Assembly (NCBI RefSeq): GCF_000566685.1
Contig: NZ_AZQN01000003.1
Span: 310,001-374,000, forward strand
Length of the DNA: 64,000 nt
Reading direction: 5' to 3'
Source: Dyadobacter tibetensis Y620-1
GTDB taxonomy: Bacteria; Bacteroidota; Bacteroidia; Cytophagales; Spirosomataceae
Below are positions 37,763 through 45,698 of the stretch, piece by piece. Both the position numbers and the translations under genes were made by a program. The notes below the pieces were generated by a model. The model had not been told where the DNA came from, did not search any database, and saw only the letters and a list, made by a program, of their open reading frames with translations. Each line of letters begins with the position of its first letter. Positions within the stretch are counted from its first letter, which is position 1.

Positions 37763-38260
37763 TTATTGTACCAGGCGACGGATAGCCACCAGACGTTTTC
37801 TATAATAAGCGGCATCGATCATATCATAACGGATGCCTCCTTTAAAAGCGGAATGAATGAATCGGATGGAGGGACCCGATACATCTGTAATGATCCCCAC
37901 ATGGCCAATATTCTTACTGCCACTGCGTTGCCCGTTAAAAAAGACCAGGTCTCCTGGTTTGGCTTCTTCTAATGGGATATTAGCTCCATGCTTGGCTTGT
38001 TGTGCACTGGAATGAGGAAGTAATATATTAAATTGATCGTAGCAATATCGAACGAAGCCTGAGCAATCGAATCCTTTTTTGGAAGAACCTCCCGAGCGAT
38101 AAGGAATGTGAAGATGTTTGGATGCAAACGCCACCAGATGGTCGATGGTAGTAAGGCTATCGGACTTAGTCGTAGATATGTTTTGTGCTTGTAAAGTCGT
38201 TTGAGAAAGTAGCAGTACTGATGCAATGAAAAGTATGCGGCAATAGATCATAATATTCAT
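37763..38260 (-). CDS. NlpC/P60 family cell-wall peptidase
   Basis: Exported peptidoglycan endopeptidase of the C40 family, 165 residues. A signal peptide ends near residue 25 (TLQAQ). The catalytic triad is visible: Cys 66 in FDCSGFVRY, His 120 in IGHVGI, and the third residue His 136 in FIHSAFKGG. KPGDLVFF is the usual family segment between them. There is no SH3 or LysM domain, so it is a minimal catalytic form. It is divergent from purM. Confidence 0.92.
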   Translation of the reverse strand: MNIMIYCRILFIASVLLLSQTTLQAQNISTTKSDSLTTIDHLVAFASKHLHIPYRSGGSSKKGFDCSGFVRYCYDQFNILLPHSSAQQAKHGANIPLEEAKPGDLVFFNGQRSGSKNIGHVGIITDVSGPSIRFIHSAFKGGIRYDMIDAAYYRKRLVAIRRLVQ

Positions 38261-38409
38261 ACTTAAGTGACGATGCTGGGGTTAGGAAAAGGTCCCGAAT
38301 CGCTCAGAACCCTCATAGATACGCTTGTATCCTCCTGCACAAAGATAAGAAGGAAATGAAACGGAAATGCCCTTCTCACATTTTTAATCGCCCCCACCTG
38401 GTTTTTTAC

Positions 38410-38417
38410 TACTTTTG
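38410..38417 (+). promoter_or_regulatory. Bacteroidota -7 element TACTTTTG upstream of purM
   Basis: TACTTTTG matches TAnnTTTG and ends 27 bp before the purM ATG. Its last bases form the TTG that begins the longest open frame, so that upstream TTG cannot be the real start if this promoter is used. A T-run at 38381-38385 may serve as a weak -33 element. Confidence 0.55.
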
Positions 38418-38444
38418 CAGTCTGAAACAGCAATAAAAGATCGC

Positions 38445-39617
38445 ATGAATAGCTCCGAACGGTATTTACAACGTGGCGTGTCTGCCTCCAAAGAAGATGT
38501 CCACAAGGCCATAGAAAAGATTGATAAGGGTATTTATCCTCAGGCATTTTGCAAAATTGTGCCCGATATTCTGGCAGGGGATCCTGCCTATTGCACGGTG
38601 ATGCATGCCGATGGGGCTGGAACAAAAACCTCCCTTGCTTACCTGTATTGGAAAGAAACGGGAGACCTTTCGGTTTGGAAGGGAATAGCTCAGGACGCAA
38701 TTGTAATGAATACCGACGATCTGCTTTGCGTGGGTGCCACCGGCCCCATGCTCTATTCTTCTACGATTGATCGGAATAAAAATAGAATCCCCGGGGAAGT
38801 CATCGCCCAGATTATCAATGGTGCCGAAGAGGTACTGGATATGCTGCGCAGCTACGGAGTGGAAATCTATAGTACAGGTGGAGAGACCGCCGATGTGGGC
38901 GATTTGGTGAGAACCATTACCGTTAACAGCACCGTAATCGCGAGGATGAAGCGCTCTGAGGTCGTCGACAATGCCAATATCAAGGCTGGAGATGTTATCG
39001 TCGGACTGGCGTCTTATGGCCAGGCTACTTACGAAAATGAATATAATGGCGGAATGGGTAGTAATGGGCTTACTTCTGCCCGGCATGATGTATTAGGGAA
39101 ATATCTGGCCGATAAGTACCCTGAAAGCTTCGATCCGGAAGTGAATAAAGAATTGATATACAGCGGGACCAAGAACCTGACGGATCCTATTGAAGGTGCT
39201 GTTCTGGATGCGGGTAAACTAATTCTGTCTCCTACCCGTACCTATGCTCCTGTGGCTAAAGCATTATTGGATCAAATGCGGGGCGATATCCATGGAATGG
39301 TACATTGCAGCGGTGGAGCCCAAACGAAAATACTTCATTTCGTAGATAAGCTGCATATAATTAAGGATAATATGTTACCGGTACCTCCACTATTTTCTCT
39401 TATCCAGAAGGAGAGTGGTACCGATTGGCAGGAGATGTATAAGGTGTTTAATATGGGACACCGACTAGAGCTCTATCTCGACCCGGCTAAGGCACAAAAG
39501 GTGATTGAGATCTCTGAGTCCTTTGGGATTCCAGCCCAGATTATCGGAAGGGTTGAAGCTTCGGATAAACGCGAGCTTACCATTAAGAGTGAAAATGGAA
39601 CCTTTTATTATCAATAG
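38445..39617 (+). CDS. purM: Phosphoribosylformylglycinamidine cyclo-ligase (AIR synthetase)
   Basis: Fifth step of purine synthesis: ATP-dependent ring closure of FGAM to AIR. The PurM fold is recognisable from HADGAGTKTSLAYLYW, AQDAIVMNTDDLLCVGA, IYSTGGETADVGDLVRT and GDVIVGLASYGQATYENEY. At 390 residues it is longer than the roughly 345-residue E. coli enzyme, matching the Bacteroidota-type sequence with extra loops. The ATG at 38445 (MNSSERYLQRG) is chosen because the in-frame TTG 30 bp upstream falls in a promoter motif. A strong terminator follows. Confidence 0.92.
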   Translation: MNSSERYLQRGVSASKEDVHKAIEKIDKGIYPQAFCKIVPDILAGDPAYCTVMHADGAGTKTSLAYLYWKETGDLSVWKGIAQDAIVMNTDDLLCVGATGPMLYSSTIDRNKNRIPGEVIAQIINGAEEVLDMLRSYGVEIYSTGGETADVGDLVRTITVNSTVIARMKRSEVVDNANIKAGDVIVGLASYGQATYENEYNGGMGSNGLTSARHDVLGKYLADKYPESFDPEVNKELIYSGTKNLTDPIEGAVLDAGKLILSPTRTYAPVAKALLDQMRGDIHGMVHCSGGAQTKILHFVDKLHIIKDNMLPVPPLFSLIQKESGTDWQEMYKVFNMGHRLELYLDPAKAQKVIEISESFGIPAQIIGRVEASDKRELTIKSENGTFYYQ

Positions 39618-39792
39618 CAGCATGAAACCCGGGGCTTGCGTTTTTCAGGATATTTCCCACCGATGAATTAACCTAGGGGCCAATACAATTTCTCCGGGGC
39701 TCCCTTCCCTTGTAGTCTGGTGTCCTTATGGATTATCGCTAGGAAGCATATATTCGCCCCGACAATGGTCTGTTTAGGGAATAGATTAAAAC

Positions 39793-39830
39793 AAAAATAA
39801 CCGGAAGGCCCAGGCCTTCCGGTTATTTTT
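39793..39830. terminator. Bidirectional terminator between purM and sulP
   Basis: Perfect 18-bp inverted repeat (39793-39810 with 39813-39830), core CCGGAAGGCC/GGCCTTCCGG with A-rich and T-rich ends. The 2-nt centre means the inner pairs open to form the loop. It lies between two convergent genes. Confidence 0.88.
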
Positions 39831-39863
39831 TTGAGGTAGATAGAGTTCAGTATAGCCTCCGCC

Positions 39864-41396
39864 TCATACTACCACATGATAAGTAGGATCCTCAATGATG
39901 TTGACATCTATGACTTCATTAGCATTATGAAGTAAGGCGCGGCAGTCGGGACTCAGGTGCTTCAGATGTACTTTTTTGCCGGCTTTATGATAGCGTTCAG
40001 TAATTCTGTTCAGTGCTTCTATACCCGACATGTCGGTAACCCGGCTTTCTGAAAAATCAATTATTACTTCGCTCGGATCGTTTAAAACCTCAAATTTTTC
40101 GTTGAAAGCCGTTACAGAACCGAAGAATAAAGGACCATAAATCTGATAATGCTTAACACCCTTGTCGTCTACAAATTTCTTGGCCCTAATACGTTTGGCA
40201 TTTTCCCAGGCAAAAACCAATGCTGAAATAATTACCCCTACGAGCACGGCAAGAGCCAGGTTATGTAGCAATACGGTTACGGCTGCTACCAGCATACCCA
40301 CAAAAATATCATGGCGGGGCATGCGTCCAATCATTTTGAAACTAGCCCATTCGAAGGTTCCTATAGCCACCATGATCATTACTCCTGTCAAGGCTGCCAT
40401 GGGAATTTGTTCGATCAGTCCCGAGCCGAACATGATGAAGGTTAGTAAAAGCAGTGACGCCACAATACCGGAAAGTCTCGCTCTCGCTCCTGAGGATATG
40501 TTGATAAGGCTCTGGCCGATCATAGCGCATCCACCCATACCAGAAAATACGCCCGACAGCATATTTGCTGCTCCCTGGGCTACCGCCTCTCTGTTCCCAC
40601 TACCACGGGTTTCCGTTATCTCGTCTATCAGGTTCAAGGTTAATAAGCTCTCGATCAGACCCACTCCGGCAACGATGGCAGCATAGGGGAGTATTACCTG
40701 TAGGGTTTCTAGTGTAAAAGGCACTGAAGGGATGTGAAAAGGAGGAAAACCACCTTGAATGGAGGCTATGTCTCCTACGGTTCTTGTGTCTATATCCAAG
40801 CCAATGACAATAGCCGAAATCGCTAGAATTGCCGCCAGAGATGATGGAAAGGCTTTGGTAATTTTGGGGAGGCCCCAAATGATCAGCATGGTAATCAGCA
40901 CCAGGCCTAGCATGGTGTACATCGCGGAGCCTGTGAGCCAGGATGCATTTCCGTCGGCATCCAAGGTTTGGAATTGAACGATCTGGGACATGAAAATAAC
41001 GATGGCCAGTCCATTTACAAAACCGAACATAACGGGATGTGGCACCAGCCGGATGAATTTCCCTAACTTCAATATCCCTGCCAATACCTGGATCAGGCCA
41101 GCAAGCACTACCGTAGCGAAGATATACTCAACTCCGTGGGTTTTGGCCAGCGCTACGATCACTACTGCTACCGCGCCGGTAGCTCCGGAGATCATACCCG
41201 GACGGCCGCCAAATATCGAGGTGATAAGACCCATCACAAAGGCAGCATACAAGCCCGTGAGTGGCGATAGCCCTGCAATCAGGGCAAAGGCTACTGCTTC
41301 GGGTACCAATGCCAAAGCCACTGTGAGCCCCGATAGAATTTCTGTTTTATAATTTACTTTTTGTGAGAAATCAAAAAGATTTAAATATCCATTCAT
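39864..41396 (-). CDS. SulP family anion transporter with STAS domain
   Basis: Inner-membrane SLC26/SulP transporter, 510 residues, for sulfate, bicarbonate or a similar anion. The N-terminal 400 residues form the 7+7 helix fold with the family start SGLTVALALVPEAVAFALIAG, GLYAAFVMGLITSIFGGRPG and ISGATGAVAVV. A cytoplasmic STAS domain covers about residues 415-510 (IIDFSESRVTDMSGIEAL). No carbonic anhydrase or sulfate-assimilation gene is next to it, so the substrate is open. Confidence 0.92.
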   Translation of the reverse strand: MNGYLNLFDFSQKVNYKTEILSGLTVALALVPEAVAFALIAGLSPLTGLYAAFVMGLITSIFGGRPGMISGATGAVAVVIVALAKTHGVEYIFATVVLAGLIQVLAGILKLGKFIRLVPHPVMFGFVNGLAIVIFMSQIVQFQTLDADGNASWLTGSAMYTMLGLVLITMLIIWGLPKITKAFPSSLAAILAISAIVIGLDIDTRTVGDIASIQGGFPPFHIPSVPFTLETLQVILPYAAIVAGVGLIESLLTLNLIDEITETRGSGNREAVAQGAANMLSGVFSGMGGCAMIGQSLINISSGARARLSGIVASLLLLTFIMFGSGLIEQIPMAALTGVMIMVAIGTFEWASFKMIGRMPRHDIFVGMLVAAVTVLLHNLALAVLVGVIISALVFAWENAKRIRAKKFVDDKGVKHYQIYGPLFFGSVTAFNEKFEVLNDPSEVIIDFSESRVTDMSGIEALNRITERYHKAGKKVHLKHLSPDCRALLHNANEVIDVNIIEDPTYHVVV

Positions 41397-42101
41397 AAAA
41401 TGAGGAATATATTATTTGAGTAATAGAATAGTGAAAAGCACACACGGCTCTGAAAGAAAACAAGACCGTAACAGATCTATTCATGCAGAGGCGATGCGAA
41501 ATGATCAGACCAACTTGTGTGAAAGTCTATAGACATGCTATTCAGTAATTTTTATTCAGTACCATTTTGTACTGCTACCTTATAGCATTCAATGATTTGT
41601 ATTCAGGGTGGAGTACCGTTTTTCATGAATAAATTTTGGATAACGTAAAAAGGAGGCTTAGGTGAGTATGACAAAACTAATATTTCATCAAGTCCCGAAG
41701 CCTAATAAAATCAAATTATTTTGGTTGAGTAAATAAGAAGCATTTCATTCTGTCTGCTATCCCAAATTTTCCGCAAGTTAACATTTTTAAATGAAAAGGC
41801 TTTACAGTTAGGTGATTAATCAATCGATAATGGTTTTATCTTCCTATCTGATGCTGGCAGGAGGCGGGAATATAGGATTGCGGTATCCCTGAATAAATAG
41901 ATGTTAATAAAGTTATAATTAGTATTATTTTAATAAAAAACTGTATAGTGTAAGGCCTCTGAAAATCTAATGCAAAAGAAAGACAGTCGTTTTAAGTTGC
42001 TTTTTTACTCATCCTATAGGATAACTTCTCTCCAAAATATGTTAAATTGACCATTGAAATTGACCATTGAAATTGACTGTCTCCTAATCCATTGTAATCC
42101 T
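41397..42101. other. 705-bp gene-poor AT-rich intergenic region
   Basis: No convincing gene is visible. The region holds upstream sequence for sulP (minus) and for the TfoX-like gene (plus). It includes a 6-bp hairpin CAGTAC/GTACTG at 41557-41574, a perfect AGGAGG 11 bp before a 22-codon frame at 41668-41736, and a 13-bp tandem repeat at 42044-42077. The A+T content is visibly higher than in neighbouring genes, especially 41700-41960. Confidence 0.6.
42044..42077. repeat. 13-bp direct repeat, 2.6 copies
   Basis: The unit AAATTGACCATTG occurs twice in full and then as the first 8 bp, with no mismatches. It ends 24 bp before the start of the TfoX-like gene. A helical spacing of 13 bp could suit a repeated protein-binding site, or it may be a simple slippage repeat. 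Confidence 0.8.
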
Positions 42102-42479
42102 ATGGCTTTTAACACGACAATTAACGATCGGCTTCGAGAGGCATTACAGGCCGTCCCTCTGTTAGAAGAACGACATATGTTTGGAGGGGTATGCTATATG
42201 GTCGATGGTAAAATGTGTATCGGCGTGGTAAAAGATGAGGTTATGTGCCGGGTAGGACCAGAGCAGTATGAAGCCTGCTTAGAAAAACCAGGATGCCGGG
42301 AAATGGTCTTCAGTGGCAGACCGCTTCGAGGATTTGTTTATGTATCGGATGCTGCCATGCGCAGCAAACAGGAGCTGCAATACTGGATCGACCTATGCCT
42401 GGCCTTCAATCCTATTGCGAAACAATCCAATAAAAGAAAATCCAAAACGAAGGACTCAGCGATTAAAGTTAACCGCTAA
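42102..42479 (+). CDS. TfoX N-terminal domain protein
   Basis: Cytoplasmic protein of 125 residues of the TfoX_N family, which contains the competence regulator TfoX/Sxy of gamma-proteobacteria as well as many small uncharacterised proteins. Motifs are EERHMFGGVCYMVDGKMCIG near residue 20, followed by MCRVG and MVFSGRPLRGFVYV. The TfoX C-terminal domain is absent, so a competence role should not be assumed. The tail is basic (KQSNKRKSKTKD). The ATG at 42102 is preferred over an in-frame TTG inside the direct repeat. It converges with the flavin reductase gene, 14 bp away. Confidence 0.82.
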   Translation: MAFNTTINDRLREALQAVPLLEERHMFGGVCYMVDGKMCIGVVKDEVMCRVGPEQYEACLEKPGCREMVFSGRPLRGFVYVSDAAMRSKQELQYWIDLCLAFNPIAKQSNKRKSKTKDSAIKVNR

Positions 42480-42493
42480 GCTCTTAGAAGGTA

Positions 42494-43138
42494 TCAACGA
42501 TCTTTTTTCGTGAAATCGGGAAGGTTGCTCCTTCGGGCATAGGGAAAGGAGTCAACCTTTGAGAGACTATAGTAAGTGTTCAGGCCCGAAACACCCACAT
42601 GATCCATCAGCGAAAGATCGATGTAGCCTAAGTCATTGATGGCATTGTCGAAAATCTCTATATGCAGAATCTCCCCGATGAGCATGCTGGTTCCATTCAC
42701 TGGAATGGAGATTTCTTCCAGAAATTTAAGACCGATTTTTACCTGACTTTCCGCTACAAAAGGTGCAGGAAAGTCGAAGAGAAAGGCTTCGGTAAGTCCG
42801 CATTTTTCGAATTCTGATTCATCCTTTTCAAATTTTACGGAAGTAAAATGGGCATTTTCTGCGAAGCTGCGCTGTACATGATTGATCGTATAATACCCCG
42901 TTTCCATGATATTCTCATAGGTATGCCTGCGTACATCCTGGGCGGGGCGTAAGATCATGCCCAAAAGGCCTGGGTTACTCCCCAAGTGGACCACAGAACT
43001 AAAAATAGCCAAATTAGTCGCTCCATCGGAAGATATTGTTCCAATGAGGTTGGCAGGTTTAACTCCTGAAACAGAGTTAATGATATTGAGACGCTTAACC
43101 TTGTCAAGGTTTTGAAGTTCTTCCTTAGAATAATGCAT
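42494..43138 (-). CDS. Flavin reductase family (FMN-binding split barrel) protein
   Basis: Cytoplasmic FMN-binding protein of 214 residues. The split-barrel pattern PANLIGTISSDGATNLAIFS near the N-terminus, LGMILRPAQDVRRHTYENI, and the later HFTSVKFEKDESEFEKCGL match flavin reductase-like proteins that supply reduced flavin or act as oxidoreductases. No partner monooxygenase gene is adjacent, so the physiological partner is unknown. Confidence 0.85.
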   Translation of the reverse strand: MHYSKEELQNLDKVKRLNIINSVSGVKPANLIGTISSDGATNLAIFSSVVHLGSNPGLLGMILRPAQDVRRHTYENIMETGYYTINHVQRSFAENAHFTSVKFEKDESEFEKCGLTEAFLFDFPAPFVAESQVKIGLKFLEEISIPVNGTSMLIGEILHIEIFDNAINDLGYIDLSLMDHVGVSGLNTYYSLSKVDSFPYARRSNLPDFTKKDR

Positions 43139-43312
43139 GCACAGATGGCTTTTTGGTGAGATGAATGAAGTTGGTCAAAGCATGGGTCGACTGCTAAGAC
43201 TAATAGAATTTAGATTAAATAAGTTTCTGAAATATTTATATTTTAAAGGTATGGACGGTTTGTAATCTTCATTTCATTGCTTACTTTACTGGTCAATTGA
43301 ACTAAAGGAAAT

Positions 43313-44926
43313 ATGGAAAACAGGCAGTCGTTACAGAATTTGCTGGATACACTTCATAAGAAAGTAGAAATAGCGCGTTTGGGAGGTGGTACCAAACGAA
43401 TTGATGCACAACATAAAAAAGGGAAATTAACCGCCAGGGAAAGGATCGCCTATTTGATTGATACCGATTCTCAATTCTTAGAAATTGGTACCTTAGTGGC
43501 CGACGGTATGTATGCCGAAGAAGGGGGCTGTCCGTCGGCAGGAGTAGTAACAGGGATAGGTTATGTGGCGGGTCGCCAATGCATGATTGTAGCCAACGAT
43601 GCTACTGTAAAAGCGGGGGCCTGGTTCCCTATCGCCGCCAAAAAGAACTTGCGGGCCCAGGAGATAGCCATGGAAAATCATTTGCCTACGATATATCTGG
43701 TAGACAGTGCGGGGGTATTCCTACCTATGCAGGCCGAAGTGTTCGCTGATAAGGAGCACTTTGGCCGGATATTCCGTAATAATGCCCAAATGTCAGCCAT
43801 GGGTATCGTGCAGATTTCCGCTATCATGGGGAGCTGCGTGGCTGGAGGAGCCTATTTGCCTATTATGTCGGACGAAGCATTTATCGTTGAGGGAACAGGT
43901 TCCGTTTATCTGGCGGGCTCCTATCTGGTGCGTTCCTCAATAGGCGAAGTAGTGGACTCCGAAACCCTAGGTGGCGCTACCATGCATTCTGAAATATCGG
44001 GTGTTACCGACAACAAGTTTCCCGACGATCAGTCTTGCTTAGACGCCATCCGTTCACATATGGACAAGATAGGTGCTCCCCAACAGGCTGGATTTAATAG
44101 GAAAGAGGCTAAAAATCCGGAAAAAGATCCCCAGGAAATTTATAATATACTACCCGCCGATCGTCTTAAGCCCTATGATATGAAGGATATACTTCGCTGT
44201 ATTGTAGATGCATCGGAGCTAGAAGAATATAAGCCCGATTACGGGAAAACGTTAATTTGTACCTATGCCCGTGTAGATGGTTGGGCGGTAGGCATAGTGG
44301 CTAACCAGCGTACTATCGTAAAATCAGGGAAAGGGGAGGTGCAGCTGGGGGGAGTAATTTATGGAGAAGCGGCAGACAAGGCGGCTCGATTTATCATGAA
44401 CTGTAACCAGAAAAAAATCCCATTAATTTTCTTCCAGGATGTCACCGGCTTTATGGTAGGAAGTCGGGCCGAACAAAGTGGGATCATCAAGGATGGTGCT
44501 AAAATGGTAAATGCTGTAGCCAACTCTGTGGTTCCTAAATTCACTTTTATTGTGGGGAATTCATATGGTGCAGGCAATTATGCCATGTGTGGAAAAGCCT
44601 ATGATCCTCGTCTGATTTTTGCCTGGCCTACTGCGCAAATGGCCGTAATGAGCGGAGCAACTGCTGCCAATACCCTACTGCAAATCGAAACAGCCAAGCA
44701 TAAAGCCAAGGGAGAAACCATTACGCCCGAGGCTCAAAAAGAGTTGTTGGATGAAATAACCAATCGGTATAATGATGAGTTATCTCCCTATTATGCCGCT
44801 GCTCGTCTGTGGGTTGATGGCATCATCGATCCTGTGGAAACACGCCAGATTATTTCGGAAGGAATTAAAGCAGCTAACCAAGCGCCCATACAGAAACCCT
44901 TTAATGTAGGCGTGATACAAGTATGA
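43313..44926 (+). CDS. Acyl-CoA carboxylase carboxyltransferase (beta) subunit
   Basis: Biotin-dependent carboxyltransferase of 537 residues with two crotonase-like halves. The sequence is closest in pattern to methylcrotonyl-CoA carboxylase beta: NHLPTIYLVDSAGVFLPMQ, DKEHFGRIFRNNAQMSAMG, MGSCVAGGAYLPIMSDE, and later FFQDVTGFMVGSRAEQSG with GNSYGAGNYAMCGKAYDPR. The usual GG in the first acyl-CoA motif is SAG here. A propionyl-CoA or broader acyl-CoA role cannot be excluded. The biotin carboxylase/carrier alpha subunit is not next to it, so the complex is assembled from distant genes. A long hairpin follows. Confidence 0.9.
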   Translation: MENRQSLQNLLDTLHKKVEIARLGGGTKRIDAQHKKGKLTARERIAYLIDTDSQFLEIGTLVADGMYAEEGGCPSAGVVTGIGYVAGRQCMIVANDATVKAGAWFPIAAKKNLRAQEIAMENHLPTIYLVDSAGVFLPMQAEVFADKEHFGRIFRNNAQMSAMGIVQISAIMGSCVAGGAYLPIMSDEAFIVEGTGSVYLAGSYLVRSSIGEVVDSETLGGATMHSEISGVTDNKFPDDQSCLDAIRSHMDKIGAPQQAGFNRKEAKNPEKDPQEIYNILPADRLKPYDMKDILRCIVDASELEEYKPDYGKTLICTYARVDGWAVGIVANQRTIVKSGKGEVQLGGVIYGEAADKAARFIMNCNQKKIPLIFFQDVTGFMVGSRAEQSGIIKDGAKMVNAVANSVVPKFTFIVGNSYGAGNYAMCGKAYDPRLIFAWPTAQMAVMSGATAANTLLQIETAKHKAKGETITPEAQKELLDEITNRYNDELSPYYAAARLWVDGIIDPVETRQIISEGIKAANQAPIQKPFNVGVIQV

Positions 44927-45032
44927 GGAAAAACTTATTTGGTTTTTTAGTTCCTTGTCAGCCTATGCCAGACATACTCTAAATTGTATTTGAATATGGG
45001 TTTCCATATAGGTTTAGACATATCCCATTTAA

Positions 45033-45075
45033 AGTAGAGGCCTTCTAAATCCTTCGGATCTAGAAGGCCTCTACT
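45033..45075. terminator. Long hairpin after the carboxylase gene
   Basis: Perfect 15-bp stem (45033-45047 with 45061-45075; core AGAGGCCTTCTA/TAGAAGGCCTCT) and an internal ATCC/GGAT pairing around TTC. No long T-run follows on the plus strand, but position and stem strength suit a terminator between convergent genes. Confidence 0.6.
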
Positions 45076-45167
45076 ATTACAAGGTTTTGAGCAGACTCCC
45101 AATTGCCACATCAGTTGCAATATTCTTCGTTTTCAATATAAGGAGAAAGGTAGTGTAGGCTGACTCT

Positions 45168-45452
45168 CTATGCCTTAATATCCATCAACATTTCATCGGT
45201 AATATTCTCTTTTAGTTTAAAGGCCGCTACGTTATCCGTATAGGAATGAAATAGCTGCTCAACTACCTGCAGGTTCTTATGAACCCCATCGTAGATCGTA
45301 TTCAATGACTTTTCCAATTGCTGGTCATTGATATTCATATTTTCGGTTTCTATCACACCAATTTTTTTTAGTACTGCGGTTTGGCTGTTCTTAAGATCTT
45401 CTACCTCCCGGAGGATCTTCTCCATGGTCTTGAATTTTTCTATTTTATTCAT
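45168..45452 (-). CDS. Small coiled-coil protein of unknown function
   Basis: A 94-residue, highly charged, fully helical-looking protein with no signal peptide or membrane segment. Heptad-like spacing of Leu/Ile/Val (MEKILREVEDLKNSQTAVLK) suggests a coiled coil through about residues 9-60, and the C-terminus is acidic (ITDEMLMDI). I recognise no family. It stands alone between the carboxylase hairpin and the phosphatase gene, with about 240 bp on either side. An internal Met at codon 10 is an alternative start. Confidence 0.6.
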   Translation of the reverse strand: MNKIEKFKTMEKILREVEDLKNSQTAVLKKIGVIETENMNINDQQLEKSLNTIYDGVHKNLQVVEQLFHSYTDNVAAFKLKENITDEMLMDIKA

Positions 45453-45698
45453 AGTTGTAAATATTTTTATGTAAAATAGTAAATTATAGAGTAAGATCCA
45501 TGGTCTTTGTGGAATACTTTCAGACTGATTTGCTAAAATGATGGCTCAAGCCTGTCCTGGCCCTACGACTCCGCTGGCCAGAAGTTTGGTAGCGGGAAGT
45601 TATAACTTCAGGATGGTAAGCTCAGTCATTTTTTCGCCAAGAATAGTAGCCCTTGGGGGGGTGAAACTGGATTGATATATTGAATTTAAAACCTAAAT

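Noticed and set aside
38466..39086. 206-codon frame antisense to purM
   Set aside because: A long antisense frame produced by purM codon usage; no motif and no start context.
40162..40686. 174-codon frame on the plus strand inside the SulP gene
   Set aside because: Antisense to a clear transporter gene; its sequence is low-complexity Thr/Ile/Ala mirroring membrane codons and matches nothing.
42102..42479. Competence regulator TfoX/Sxy
   Set aside because: Only the N-terminal TfoX domain is present; most such short proteins are not competence regulators.
45557..45581. CTGGCC/GGCCAG inverted repeat upstream of the small coiled-coil gene
   Set aside because: Only 6 bp with a 13-nt loop and no T-run; likely chance.
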